Assembly: GCA_018239985.1 (NCBI GenBank)
Contig: JAFEGK010000016.1
Location: 1 to 64,000, forward strand
Length of the DNA: 64,000 nt
Origin: Verrucomicrobiota bacterium
GTDB lineage: Bacteria; Chlamydiota; Chlamydiia; Chlamydiales; Rhabdochlamydiaceae
Reading direction: 5' to 3'
Shown: one piece after another, positions 33,279 to 42,203 of the stretch
Position numbering within the stretch: position 1 is the stretch's first letter
Layout of the letters: each line of letters begins with the position of its first letter
Translations under genes and position numbers: made by a program
Notes under the pieces: generated by a model
What the model was told of the DNA's origin: nothing
Database searches by the model: none
Seen by the model: only the letters and a program-made list of their open reading frames with translations

Positions 33279-33626
33279 AGACTGCTTGCGGTATTGGTTT
33301 AAGACTTCTGGATCAATCTTGCTTGAAGAGTTTTGGACGATCTGATTCATTGTCTTTAAATAGTTGCGAATATATTCGGGAAATCCCTCACCTAAATCTC
33401 TGCCGATGGCCTCCATATCGGATCCGTACCTCAGAAGATTACTGCGGATTTTGGCTCGAGCCTGCCCAATTTGTTTAGGAGTCCCTTCTTCAGCAAGAAT
33501 GAGGAAACAACCCAAATCCATATCAAGCAGATGTTCAAAATCCTTCAGTTGTCGCTTTTGGATTGCTTTATTAGATCTTCTCCTTCTTGGAGAGTATTTT
33601 TTCATGTGTCGTAATTTATTTTTCAT
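33252..33626 (-). CDS. Hypothetical basic/helical protein
   Basis: A 124-residue product of unknown function. The N-terminus is very basic (KNKLRHMKKYSPRRRRSNK, 2-20) and the rest is predicted helical with no membrane segment. A TAGGAG site lies 6 bases before the ATG. The 3' end overlaps the convergent epimerase. The basic tip suggests nucleic-acid or membrane-phosphate binding, but nothing more can be said. Confidence 0.65.
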   Translation of the reverse strand: MKNKLRHMKKYSPRRRRSNKAIQKRQLKDFEHLLDMDLGCFLILAEEGTPKQIGQARAKIRSNLLRYGSDMEAIGRDLGEGFPEYIRNYLKTMNQIVQNSSSKIDPEVLNQYRKQSLTLRQKAA

Positions 33627-33837
33627 ATTAACTCCTACATCTTTAATTTATGAAATCAAATAAATAGTAGCAATTAAATTTTAAATTAAAATGTTATTAG
33701 ACCTTCGATACACAGTCAATCTGCCTTATTTTGAGTTAATTACACTCAATCGATAATTATTATTTTTATTTTGTTGAAACATTTAATTTTTGAGATTAGG
33801 ATGAATTTAAGAGTTAAGCATATTTAGGAGGCATATT

Positions 33838-34470
33838 ATGTCAGATAATACCATGGGAATAAATCCTTGGACACGGATTTGGACAAATCCCAGAGAAACG
33901 ATTAGAAAAATCGTCGATTTTAACCCCAAATTCCGCTTTATTGTACTCTCTTTTCTCCACGGGTTACCCATTCTATTTTATATGGCACAGGACTTGTCCT
34001 TGGGAGATACTTATAGCTCCGCAGGGATCATCCTGGTCTCTGTTATCCTTGCTACCCTCATTGGCATGTTATCGATCACTATCGGATCGGCTCTATTTCT
34101 TTGGACTGGTAAGTGGATTGGTGGACAGGGAACCTATTATCCGATTCGTGCAGCATCTTCATGGTCTAACGTTCCCAATATTGTTGTGATTCTAGGGTGG
34201 CTTGCTCTGATCTTTTATTTCAAAAATCAGGTGTTTTTGGCCGGATTTCAAAAAGCTGAATTTACCGGCAATGCTCTGGCCCTTTATGCGGTCGTCATAC
34301 TCGTGCAATTGGCTATGTCGATTTGGTCTCTGGTTATCCTGGTAAAAGGGCTTGCCGAAGTTCAAGGTTTTTCTGCTTGGAAGGGGCTTCTCAACGTTTT
34401 AATCCCATTTGTCATGCTGATGATTTTAGCATGGATCCTTGGACAGGTGGCAACTTTTTTTCTGCAGTAA
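33838..34470 (+). CDS. YIP1-domain membrane protein
   Basis: A 210-residue integral membrane protein with a short soluble start (NPWTRIWTNPRETIRKIVD, the usual opening of bacterial Yip1-domain proteins) and about five hydrophobic helices from residue 32 onward. Eukaryotic Yip1 proteins act in vesicle traffic; bacterial ones are uncharacterised. A textbook AGGAGG site precedes the ATG. The upstream 211-base gap is AT-rich and likely holds the promoter; I see no gene in it. Confidence 0.8.
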   Translation: MSDNTMGINPWTRIWTNPRETIRKIVDFNPKFRFIVLSFLHGLPILFYMAQDLSLGDTYSSAGIILVSVILATLIGMLSITIGSALFLWTGKWIGGQGTYYPIRAASSWSNVPNIVVILGWLALIFYFKNQVFLAGFQKAEFTGNALALYAVVILVQLAMSIWSLVILVKGLAEVQGFSAWKGLLNVLIPFVMLMILAWILGQVATFFLQ

Positions 34471-34505
34471 TAGATGTAAAATTATAAAAAATAATATGGA
34501 GAAAT

Positions 34506-35069
34506 ATGAAGAAATTTAAACAACTCTTAGTCCTATCGCTGGCAACACTTATTATGCCAGTGTCGCAGCTCACCGCATCAACTGCAGAGATCGTTCAAGT
34601 GAAGAATAACGATTGGAAGGAATTCCATTCTGTTGTCGGAAAATGCACTTTGATGTTCCCAAGCTCGCCTGAGCACATTTCAGAAAAAATGAGTGTACCT
34701 GAAGAGGGTTACGATCTTAAGTATGACGCTTACATTTCAAGTCATGAGAAAAAAAGCGTCTACATGCTTTTGATTGCCCAGTATCCTAAATTCGTCGATA
34801 AATCGCTTGCACAGGCCTCTCTTGAAGGGTTTTTAAACGGAATTCTTGCTAATAACCCCGGCAATCAATTGCTATTTGCTGATATGCTACTTGTAGATGG
34901 GAGCCCTGCTCTGGATTTCTTTATTCGCACTGGCGGCATCTACTTCAAAGGGCGTGCGATTATGGTCGATAATCAGCTTTATCTGATGGCGATGGAGTGT
35001 GAAGTTCAGAATTACGATGAATCACGCTATAACTTTTTCGTCACTTCGTTTAAGTTCAGCAAAAAATAA
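34506..35069 (+). CDS. Secreted/periplasmic hypothetical protein
   Basis: A 187-residue product with a signal peptide (about 1-25, KKFKQLLVLSLATLIMPVS then TAS) and a compact alpha/beta mature domain (KCTLMFPSSPEHISEK, KGRAIMVDNQLYLMAMECEV). No cysteine-based or enzyme motif is visible. It follows the YIP1-domain gene by 35 bases with a GGAG site, and a lipoprotein gene follows after 9 bases, so all three may be one envelope-related operon. Confidence 0.75.
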   Translation: MKKFKQLLVLSLATLIMPVSQLTASTAEIVQVKNNDWKEFHSVVGKCTLMFPSSPEHISEKMSVPEEGYDLKYDAYISSHEKKSVYMLLIAQYPKFVDKSLAQASLEGFLNGILANNPGNQLLFADMLLVDGSPALDFFIRTGGIYFKGRAIMVDNQLYLMAMECEVQNYDESRYNFFVTSFKFSKK

Positions 35070-35078
35070 GGCAAAATA

Positions 35079-35267
35079 ATGAAAAGAATGACCCGTTTAT
35101 TAGTAGTCTCTTCCCTTATCACGTCGCTTGCGATTTCTGGAGGATGTTCAAATTCTAGAGATCAGGAAACTGTGACTAGAGGCAGCAGAAAGGAAGCCAC
35201 ACGCAATAAAGAAGAACCCATTAAACGGGGTTGCAGTCGTTGTGGCCACCGTAGAACGGCAGATTAG
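35079..35267 (+). CDS. Small predicted lipoprotein with C-terminal CxxC
   Basis: A 62-residue ORF with a lipoprotein signal peptide ending LAISGGC (lipobox, Cys23), a short polar charged body and CSRCGHR near the C-terminus. It follows the secreted protein gene by 9 bases and overlaps recN (opposite strand) by 4 bases. The CxxC could bind metal, but a single pair is weak evidence. Confidence 0.65.
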   Translation: MKRMTRLLVVSSLITSLAISGGCSNSRDQETVTRGSRKEATRNKEEPIKRGCSRCGHRRTAD

Positions 35268-36850
35268 TGAAATCCGATTTTTTGAGTATTTCCTGCCATT
35301 CTTAATAGCTCAGCTTCCCGCTCATCATCCTGAACGAAGCTGAGCTTGCAAACTGTTCGTTGCTCGTTTTCCTCTTTTAAGACCCGAAGGTGATGATCCC
35401 CCTGACGAGCAACTTGGGGGAAGTGGGTGATGCACAGGACCTGTATGACCTCACCGAGTTCTTTTAATTTTTGCCCCATGATCCGGGCTGTTTCACCCCC
35501 TACATTAGCGTCAATTTCATCAAAAACCATCGTTTTGGGCTGACTTTTCTCTGCCAAGATGAGTTTAAGCGAAAAGAGTAGGCGCGACATTTCTCCGCCG
35601 CTGCTGCTGTCTTTGACCAAGGTTGGGGCTTCGCCAGCATTGGCTTGCAGATAGAAATGAATCGTATCTTCTCCCGTCTTGCTGCGAGCCGCTTTTTCGA
35701 CCTGAATGGTTATCTCTGCGGAGGGGATATTGAGCTGTTGGAGCGCTGCCGAAAGCTGTTTTCCGAGTTTGATTGCCCCCTTTTGTCTTTTTTTGGAGAT
35801 CTCCTGGCATGCAGCACTAGTCTTTTCTTTGATCTCTTTGAGTTCTTCAGTCAGTTGCTCTATCGTCTGGTCTATCGATTCAAGGCTCTCAAGCTCTTTT
35901 TCTATCTGATTTTGGATGACAATTAGATCTTTTCCATACTTTCTCTTTAGCCGATCGTACATTTTAAGCCTCTCTTCGACTATGTTCAATCGTCCCGGAT
36001 CGCTCTCGATTTTGGCTTGGAAGCTCTCCAGAGCCGAGGATAGCTCAATCAATTGCAATCTGGCCTCTTTGGCCATGGCTTGAGTTTCTTCGAGTTTAGG
36101 ATCGAATTTGAGGAGGGGATTAAAAAGGGAGGTGATGGAGTTACATCGCTGGATCGCCACATCTGTTTCTCCGATAATTTGGCTGGTGGATGAGAGGAGC
36201 TCTTGGGCATTGGTTAACAGGGAATACTCCCCAAATAGGGCCTCTTCTTCTTCGGGCTTAAGATTTGCCTCAAAGAGCTCGTCTAGTTGATCTCTTAAAA
36301 GGGGTTCTTTTTGAGTTTTTTTTCGCTCTTGTAGAATGTCGATTTGGCCCTGCAGCTCTTTTTCTTTTTCCCAAAGCAGTTGGAAATCTGAGCGGTCGAT
36401 ATCTGCATAGAGATCTAAAAGCTCCCGTTGATTCTCGGAACTCTTTAAACTCACTTGGGCGTGCTGGGCAATAAAATCGACCAGATAGGGAGCTAGGTTC
36501 TGTAGGAGTGACGCTGGGACCATTTGCCCCGCAATAAAGGCGCGGCTTTTTCCGGTGGTGCTGATCTCTCGTGTCAAAATGAGCTCTTCATCTTCTGCGA
36601 CATTCACCCCGGCCTCGATTAAAATAGGTGGCGTTTTATCCAATTCAAAGGAGGCCTGGATAAAGGCTTTATCACACCCCTTACGGACTTTAGAGGCATC
36701 GGCCCGCTCGCCTAAAATCAATCGAATCGCTTCAATTAATGCCGTTTTTCCTGCCCCTGTTTCTCCTGTGATCATCGTCAGGCCAGAGTCAAATTGAACA
36801 TGCGCTTCTTCAATCAGTATGAGATTCTTGATGATCAGTGTCTTAATCAT
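35264..36850 (-). CDS. recN: DNA repair ATPase RecN
   Basis: SMC-like protein that acts in double-strand-break repair. The 528-residue chain has N-terminal Walker A (ITGETGAGKTALIEAI, about 28-43), two coiled-coil arms around about 150-340, and the C-terminal signature/Walker B region SSSGGEMSRLLFSLKLIL and VFDEIDANVGG. The length is slightly short of the usual 550. It overlaps rnhC by 8 bases, so repair and RNase H genes are co-expressed. Confidence 0.94.
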   Translation of the reverse strand: MIKTLIIKNLILIEEAHVQFDSGLTMITGETGAGKTALIEAIRLILGERADASKVRKGCDKAFIQASFELDKTPPILIEAGVNVAEDEELILTREISTTGKSRAFIAGQMVPASLLQNLAPYLVDFIAQHAQVSLKSSENQRELLDLYADIDRSDFQLLWEKEKELQGQIDILQERKKTQKEPLLRDQLDELFEANLKPEEEEALFGEYSLLTNAQELLSSTSQIIGETDVAIQRCNSITSLFNPLLKFDPKLEETQAMAKEARLQLIELSSALESFQAKIESDPGRLNIVEERLKMYDRLKRKYGKDLIVIQNQIEKELESLESIDQTIEQLTEELKEIKEKTSAACQEISKKRQKGAIKLGKQLSAALQQLNIPSAEITIQVEKAARSKTGEDTIHFYLQANAGEAPTLVKDSSSGGEMSRLLFSLKLILAEKSQPKTMVFDEIDANVGGETARIMGQKLKELGEVIQVLCITHFPQVARQGDHHLRVLKEENEQRTVCKLSFVQDDEREAELLRMAGNTQKIGFH

Positions 36851-37730
36851 GGAGCACTTCGGTTGTGGTTTTGAAATGGAGCTTAGCTACCTTTTTTAAG
36901 ATCTCTTTTCCATGTTTGCCGACAATTTGTCTGCCTGTTTTGACGACAATTGAACTGGCCCCTTTTGGTAAGGTGATTTCGATCATTTTTCCCAGCTGGT
37001 CGATGCCGTCGACAAAGGCAGCTCTGGCTAAAATCGAAGCGGCGGCGACCACGAGATCTTCTTCCCCACGGTGCCGTTGGGAAAGGTCTACCTCAAGGGC
37101 TTTTCGTCTCAGGGCATTTTCGACTACATGTTCGCTTGCAAACTGATCGATGATCACATTCCTACATCCAGTACTTTGGACAAGCTCCTCAATGGCCGTC
37201 GCATGTCCCCAGGCGAGCAGATGGTTGAGGTTTTTGAATTTGTCGTAGAGTTCATTGTATTTGATCGGATAGAGCCGAACAATACTGTGGGGAAAATGGC
37301 TCCGGATCTTAGAGGCCAAGGCGATAATGGCCTTATCTTGCATCGTTTTGCTATCACGAACTCCCAATTCAGCCAATTTCTGTACTCCAGCTTCGTCAGC
37401 ATAAACTCCAGCCACACAAAGGGGGCCAAAAAAATCGCCCTTTCCTGCTTCGTCGATTCCGATGCGCGGCCTTAGGTCGAGATTCTTTTGAGGGTTTGTG
37501 AAAGAGAGTTCCTTTAAAATTTCGGGCTCGAGATAGAAGGTGAGGAATTCCTCTTTTTGCTTCCCTTGCACGGTCAGCTTTCCAGAAGTGTAAAGGGTAC
37601 AGGAGACTCCCTGTTTTTTTGCAGAGAAAATCGTATAGGGAGGTTTTGACAATTCAAAGCCTTGATCGACTAGATCTCTGCGGAGTTTTTCGGCCAAAGC
37701 CAAATCGATGGTTGTGACAAAAGTATTCAT
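36843..37730 (-). CDS. rnhC: Ribonuclease HIII
   Basis: Degrades RNA in RNA/DNA hybrids. The N-terminal TBP-like substrate-binding region (1-80) precedes the catalytic core beginning [16 protein letters not shown]; acidic residues Asp-Glu-Gly-Lys-Gly identify RNase HII/HIII, and the N-terminal domain plus GDFFGP favour HIII. The start at 37730 ([10 protein letters not shown]) is taken as the natural one; the longer frame enters the divergent promoter region. It is transcribed away from the YyaL-like gene with about 40 bases between starts. Confidence 0.9.
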   Translation of the reverse strand: MNTFVTTIDLALAEKLRRDLVDQGFELSKPPYTIFSAKKQGVSCTLYTSGKLTVQGKQKEEFLTFYLEPEILKELSFTNPQKNLDLRPRIGIDEAGKGDFFGPLCVAGVYADEAGVQKLAELGVRDSKTMQDKAIIALASKIRSHFPHSIVRLYPIKYNELYDKFKNLNHLLAWGHATAIEELVQSTGCRNVIIDQFASEHVVENALRRKALEVDLSQRHRGEEDLVVAAASILARAAFVDGIDQLGKMIEITLPKGASSIVVKTGRQIVGKHGKEILKKVAKLHFKTTTEVLHD

Positions 37731-37770
37731 GATCGCTATTTTCACATTGTTAGAAAATATTCGCAATATT

Positions 37771-39831
37771 ATGGTAGGCAATATGTATGAAAATCGGCTA
37801 ATCCGAGAGAAGTCTCCTTACCTCTTACAACATGCCCATAACCCTGTGGATTGGTACCCGTGGGGTGAAGAGGCGTTTACTAAAGCCAAAACCGAAGATA
37901 AACCCATTTTTTTATCGATCGGTTACGCCACCTGTCACTGGTGTCATGTGATGGAAAAAGAAACTTTTGAAAATCCCGAAATTGCTCAGGCGATGAATGA
38001 TACCTTCATCAATATTAAGGTCGATAGAGAAGAGCACCCGGAAGTCGATAGCATCTATATGGAGTTTGCTCAGGCCCTCATGTCATCGGCTGGCGGCTGG
38101 CCCCTCAACGTTATTTTAACCCCCGATCTCAAACCTTTTTTTGCCGTCACCTATCTTCCTCCAAAGGCGAGCAAAGGGCTTATTGGCATGGATCAGTTCA
38201 TCACCCAGATCAAAATGCTCTGGCAAAGTGAAGAGCGGACGCTCCTAGTCACCCAAGCGGACAAAATTGTACAACTTTTTGAAAATTCGGCCAAGACTCA
38301 AGGAGATGACCTCCCAACACCAGCCGATTTACAAAATGCGATTCAAATGCTTTTTGATATCGCCGATCCCGTCTTTGGTGGAATCAAAGGAGAGCCGAAA
38401 TTTCCCCTCGGTTACCAAGCCGATTTCCTCCTGCAATATTCGAAAGCCAATAGCGACAGTCGTTCGCTCTTTTATATTGAACTAACCCTACAAATGATGG
38501 CCCGTGGAGGGCTCTACGACCAACTTGGGGGAGGATTTTCCCGCTACTGCGTCGACGAACGTTGGCACATTCCCCATTTTGAAAAAATGCTCTATGACAA
38601 CGCTATTTTGTCCCGCACCTATCTAGAAGCTTTCAAATACACCAAAAAGATTTTCTTTAGCCAGATCTGCCGGCAGACACTCGACTATACGATCCGCGAA
38701 CTGAAAGGGGAGGGGTTCTACTCGGCAGAAGACGCCGATACCGATGGGCAAGAGGGGAAGTACTACACGTGGAGCCAAGAAGAAATCTTAAGCACCCTAG
38801 GCGTTGGCGACGGCGAAATCTTTAGCCGCTATTTCGGTGTGACAGATGAAGGGAATTTTCACGGACAAAACGTTCTCCATATTGATCTGGATCCGAAGGA
38901 ATTTTCCCACTTCGTCGGACTAGACGAATCGCGTCTGTATGAAACCATTCAAGGCATGAAGAGCAAATTGCTCCAGAAGAGGCTCGAGAGGACAAGGCCT
39001 TTTAAAGATGACAAAATCATCACCTCTTGGAATGGACTGATGATCGATTCTTTGGCTTGGGCAGGTTTTTGCTATCCTGACAGTCCCTATCGGCAAATTG
39101 CGATGCAAACCGCTGACTGGATCCGCGATCATTTGGTGATTAATGGTGAGCTGATGCGTCGCTATCGTGAAAAAGAGGCCCGTTTTTCGGCTAATCTTGA
39201 CGACCATGCCTTCCTCATCCGAGCCCTCTTAAGCCTCTTTGAAGTAGGCTGTGGCACCCGATACCTTCAGTGGGCGATGCATCTGACAGATACCCTTGAG
39301 CGCGATTTCAAAATTCTAAATGGCGCCTTCTACCAAACCAAGCAAGATAAATATCTCCTCATCCGCAAATGCGAATTCTACGATGGAGCGGAGCCCTCTG
39401 GTAATGCAGTTCATTGTGAAAACCTCCTCCGACTCTATCAGCTAACCCAAGACCAAAAATACCTTACGCAAGCCGAAGACATCCTCAAAGCGGCAAAGTC
39501 CTTCATCGAAGCCTTTCCACCCGGCGCCTGCTTCCACCTAATCGCTCTGCAGCGCTACTTCGATACCAAAGCCCCGCTTGTTGTCATCGCTCTCGACGAG
39601 AAAAACAGCTACAAAAAAGAGATCGAAAAAGCTCTCGGCTCCCTTTTCTGTCCGCACGGCCTCTTTGTCTGGAAAGAGCCAACCGACACGGCTCTAAATC
39701 AAATTGCTCCCTCAATCGCCAATCAAAATTGTCTCGATGGCAAGACGACGGTCTACATTTGCAGGGGCAATTACTGCGAGTCACCGCTCACAGATATCAG
39801 ACAAATTCTCGAAGCCATCGATCAGCTGTAA
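37771..39831 (+). CDS. YyaL-like protein: thioredoxin domain (DUF255) plus helical glycosidase-like domain
   Basis: A 686-residue cytosolic protein. Residues 1-170 are the DUF255 thioredoxin-like domain with [10 protein letters not shown] (Cys55, Cys58) and [11 protein letters not shown]; the rest is an alpha/alpha-toroid resembling glycan-processing enzymes (cellobiose epimerase-type). Function is unsettled in the family. The start at 37771 ([10 protein letters not shown]) is used; ATG at 37783 is an alternative. Monocistronic, divergent from rnhC. Confidence 0.88.
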   Translation: MVGNMYENRLIREKSPYLLQHAHNPVDWYPWGEEAFTKAKTEDKPIFLSIGYATCHWCHVMEKETFENPEIAQAMNDTFINIKVDREEHPEVDSIYMEFAQALMSSAGGWPLNVILTPDLKPFFAVTYLPPKASKGLIGMDQFITQIKMLWQSEERTLLVTQADKIVQLFENSAKTQGDDLPTPADLQNAIQMLFDIADPVFGGIKGEPKFPLGYQADFLLQYSKANSDSRSLFYIELTLQMMARGGLYDQLGGGFSRYCVDERWHIPHFEKMLYDNAILSRTYLEAFKYTKKIFFSQICRQTLDYTIRELKGEGFYSAEDADTDGQEGKYYTWSQEEILSTLGVGDGEIFSRYFGVTDEGNFHGQNVLHIDLDPKEFSHFVGLDESRLYETIQGMKSKLLQKRLERTRPFKDDKIITSWNGLMIDSLAWAGFCYPDSPYRQIAMQTADWIRDHLVINGELMRRYREKEARFSANLDDHAFLIRALLSLFEVGCGTRYLQWAMHLTDTLERDFKILNGAFYQTKQDKYLLIRKCEFYDGAEPSGNAVHCENLLRLYQLTQDQKYLTQAEDILKAAKSFIEAFPPGACFHLIALQRYFDTKAPLVVIALDEKNSYKKEIEKALGSLFCPHGLFVWKEPTDTALNQIAPSIANQNCLDGKTTVYICRGNYCESPLTDIRQILEAIDQL

Positions 39832-39902
39832 AAAGCCTTCAAAAAAATGTTCCTGTTCTGCTAAAGTCTGCGGCAGAAAATTTCAATCTCGAAAGGAACA
39901 AA

Positions 39903-42158
39903 ATGAGAATCGACAGCGCTACTTTATTCAATCAAAACTGGCTAAATATCAACACTGTAATAGTTGGCACAGCCTCCCTTTTTACCGTTGCTGGCCTCGT
40001 TTATCTTGTAGTGAATCGTTGCTTCAAAGCAAATCCACCCCAAACTGCTCCTGTTAGGCAACCAGAAAAAGAACCAGCACCAGGGGTTCCAACAGAAAAT
40101 AACGGGGCGAAAACTACGGTTCAACAGCCAGTAAGGCCTATCCTTACGAGAAGAGATGAAACCGCCGTTGGGGGAAGCCAACCGAAGAGTGTTAAGTTTC
40201 CTGGGGGCAATCGCCCCGGCTTAAGCAAAAGAGTATTTGGTGCTGAAACTAAAACTGCTGTACCGCCATTAGCATTGGGCGGACGTGTTGCGGATATAAA
40301 GGGGGCGAGAAAACTTCCTGAAAGAAATGAGTCTAGAATTAATATACATAGACCTAATGATTCTTATGGCAGCGGACGGCCACCCTTAAACGGCAGTAGG
40401 CCACAACTCCCAAGACCTGTTCCCGGTGCGTCTTTTGAGCCTCGGACAGGACTTGTTGATAGTAGGAAGGGGCTGGATTCTTCTTCTAGCCTTCCGTCGG
40501 GACGAAAAGAACACTCGCCCCCAGCGACTCCACTAAGAGCTGAGAACAGATTGCCTCCGCAAACACCGGCTATTGCTAAAAGCGGGCTCCCATTTGAAAC
40601 TCCGGGCGGCGGAGACATTGATGCTATATCAATGAGAAAAGAGGGAAAAGAAGCATTGATGCAGACCTTTAACTCAAATATACACAAAGGGCTCTTATGC
40701 TTCGTCCTTGCAGAACATATGAATTTCTTACAATTCTACGATGAGGCTCTTGAGGAAATAGTGCATGGATTAAAAATCCTTGAAAAAGATCATTGTGAAC
40801 TTCGGGATGCTTTTATTAAACTACAAGCACAATGTGAATTATTAAATGCAGCAGAGGAAAGAGATTGTCTTGACAATTCGAAAATTAAAGGAGTCTTTAC
40901 CGACGTTGGCATTATGAAGAAGCCGGCCGAAAGTGCGCAGAAAGCTCCTCTTAGCCATTTAAATCATTTAACAAAATATAAAGAACTGCGTGATATTCTC
41001 AGAGATAACAATCAACTTGCTCTTCTCTATTATTGTATTGCAGCCGATTTGATGCATGCTGAAGATTTTGAGAATGCACGAATCGCAAATCTATATGGGC
41101 GAACTTGTTTACCAACTGAAAAACAAGAAACCTTACGGAAATTTAAAGTACAGAAGCAATTTTGCAAATTCTTACAGGAAGCTGCTGAACTGGATCGGGT
41201 GCATAATAACATAGTCGCTGAGCTTAAAGAGCGCCTCACACAGTATGAAGCCTCAAAAAAACAGGATTCAGAAAAATATGTTAAGCTTCTGCGTGACATG
41301 TACCAACTGCGTACTGCGCAAGAGGCTGAACTGGCCAAGGCCAAATTGTCAGAAGAGCAGTTCGAAAAATATAAACAACGAGTGGAAGAGCAGAGTGCTG
41401 AATATGGGCGTCAACTTGAAGAATATAAAGCTAAACTTGATAAACAAGCCGAAGAACATGTGGCAGCACTAAAACAATACGAGCAAGAGCGTGCCGATTA
41501 CGAAAGACGGCTGCAGCAGCAGGCAAGAACTCCACACAAAGGTGGGGAAGGTAATGGTGACGTTGCTTTTCTTACTCCTACAAAAAGTGGAGCTCCACCT
41601 CCAGCCGGCCCTCCTCCACCGCCGCCCCCAGGCCCTCCACCTCTGGTCTATGTAGCGCCTATCATTACTATTAAAGTTAAAAAATTTGATGGTGAAATCG
41701 CTGCTAAGGAAAAATCTGATGACCCGACAAGACCGGTGTTAACTGATGCTATGCTTACTTCTGTTGCATTAAAACCGGCTACCGAACGTAAAATACCCCC
41801 TCGCAAAACGGAGCAGCCCGAAGGCTTAGCAGCACTTTCGAAGTTACGCCCTAGACGCCCAAGAAGTCAATCATCGGCTAATTTGGCTCCAAGTTCTGAA
41901 ACTGCTGCTACAACTCCACTCGTTGTTCAGAGAAAAAAAACTGCCAATCCGTTTCTGAAATTACAACAACAAAAGAAAGAGGCAAATCTCGAAGCAGAAG
42001 CGCTTGTCGATGACATTTTTAAAGAAAAGTTTGAACCTAAAAATAAGGAAAAAACCACACCAAAATCACCAGCCAAACTAAAACAAGGCAGTAACTTTAC
42101 CGTTGCTCAAAGCCCAAGCAAAAAAAATGGCAAGCAAGGCAGTTTTTTTGTTGAGTAA
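39903..42158 (+). CDS. Candidate effector: membrane-anchored, proline-rich, coiled-coil protein with FH1-like polyproline run
   Basis: A 751-residue protein unlike any I can name. Order: one membrane segment (16-37), a long Pro/Ser-rich disordered region (41-240), a mostly helical domain (250-430), a charged coiled coil (430-540), a polyproline run of the formin-FH1 type (565-580, PPPAGPPPPPPPGPPP), and a disordered basic/Pro-rich C-terminus with an LTDAMLTSVALKPAT segment (613-627) faintly resembling WH2 actin-binding motifs. This layout recalls actin-nucleating effectors such as TarP, but no homology is claimed. The ATG at 39903 with GAAAGGAACAAA upstream is chosen; the frame's upstream part runs through the YyaL-like gene and is spurious. 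The kinase-FGE gene follows 45 bases later. Confidence 0.72.
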   Translation: MRIDSATLFNQNWLNINTVIVGTASLFTVAGLVYLVVNRCFKANPPQTAPVRQPEKEPAPGVPTENNGAKTTVQQPVRPILTRRDETAVGGSQPKSVKFPGGNRPGLSKRVFGAETKTAVPPLALGGRVADIKGARKLPERNESRINIHRPNDSYGSGRPPLNGSRPQLPRPVPGASFEPRTGLVDSRKGLDSSSSLPSGRKEHSPPATPLRAENRLPPQTPAIAKSGLPFETPGGGDIDAISMRKEGKEALMQTFNSNIHKGLLCFVLAEHMNFLQFYDEALEEIVHGLKILEKDHCELRDAFIKLQAQCELLNAAEERDCLDNSKIKGVFTDVGIMKKPAESAQKAPLSHLNHLTKYKELRDILRDNNQLALLYYCIAADLMHAEDFENARIANLYGRTCLPTEKQETLRKFKVQKQFCKFLQEAAELDRVHNNIVAELKERLTQYEASKKQDSEKYVKLLRDMYQLRTAQEAELAKAKLSEEQFEKYKQRVEEQSAEYGRQLEEYKAKLDKQAEEHVAALKQYEQERADYERRLQQQARTPHKGGEGNGDVAFLTPTKSGAPPPAGPPPPPPPGPPPLVYVAPIITIKVKKFDGEIAAKEKSDDPTRPVLTDAMLTSVALKPATERKIPPRKTEQPEGLAALSKLRPRRPRSQSSANLAPSSETAATTPLVVQRKKTANPFLKLQQQKKEANLEAEALVDDIFKEKFEPKNKEKTTPKSPAKLKQGSNFTVAQSPSKKNGKQGSFFVE

Positions 42159-42203
42159 TCCGCTTGAGAAAAAAGAGGATAATGGCCACTATGTTGTGGT
42201 AAG

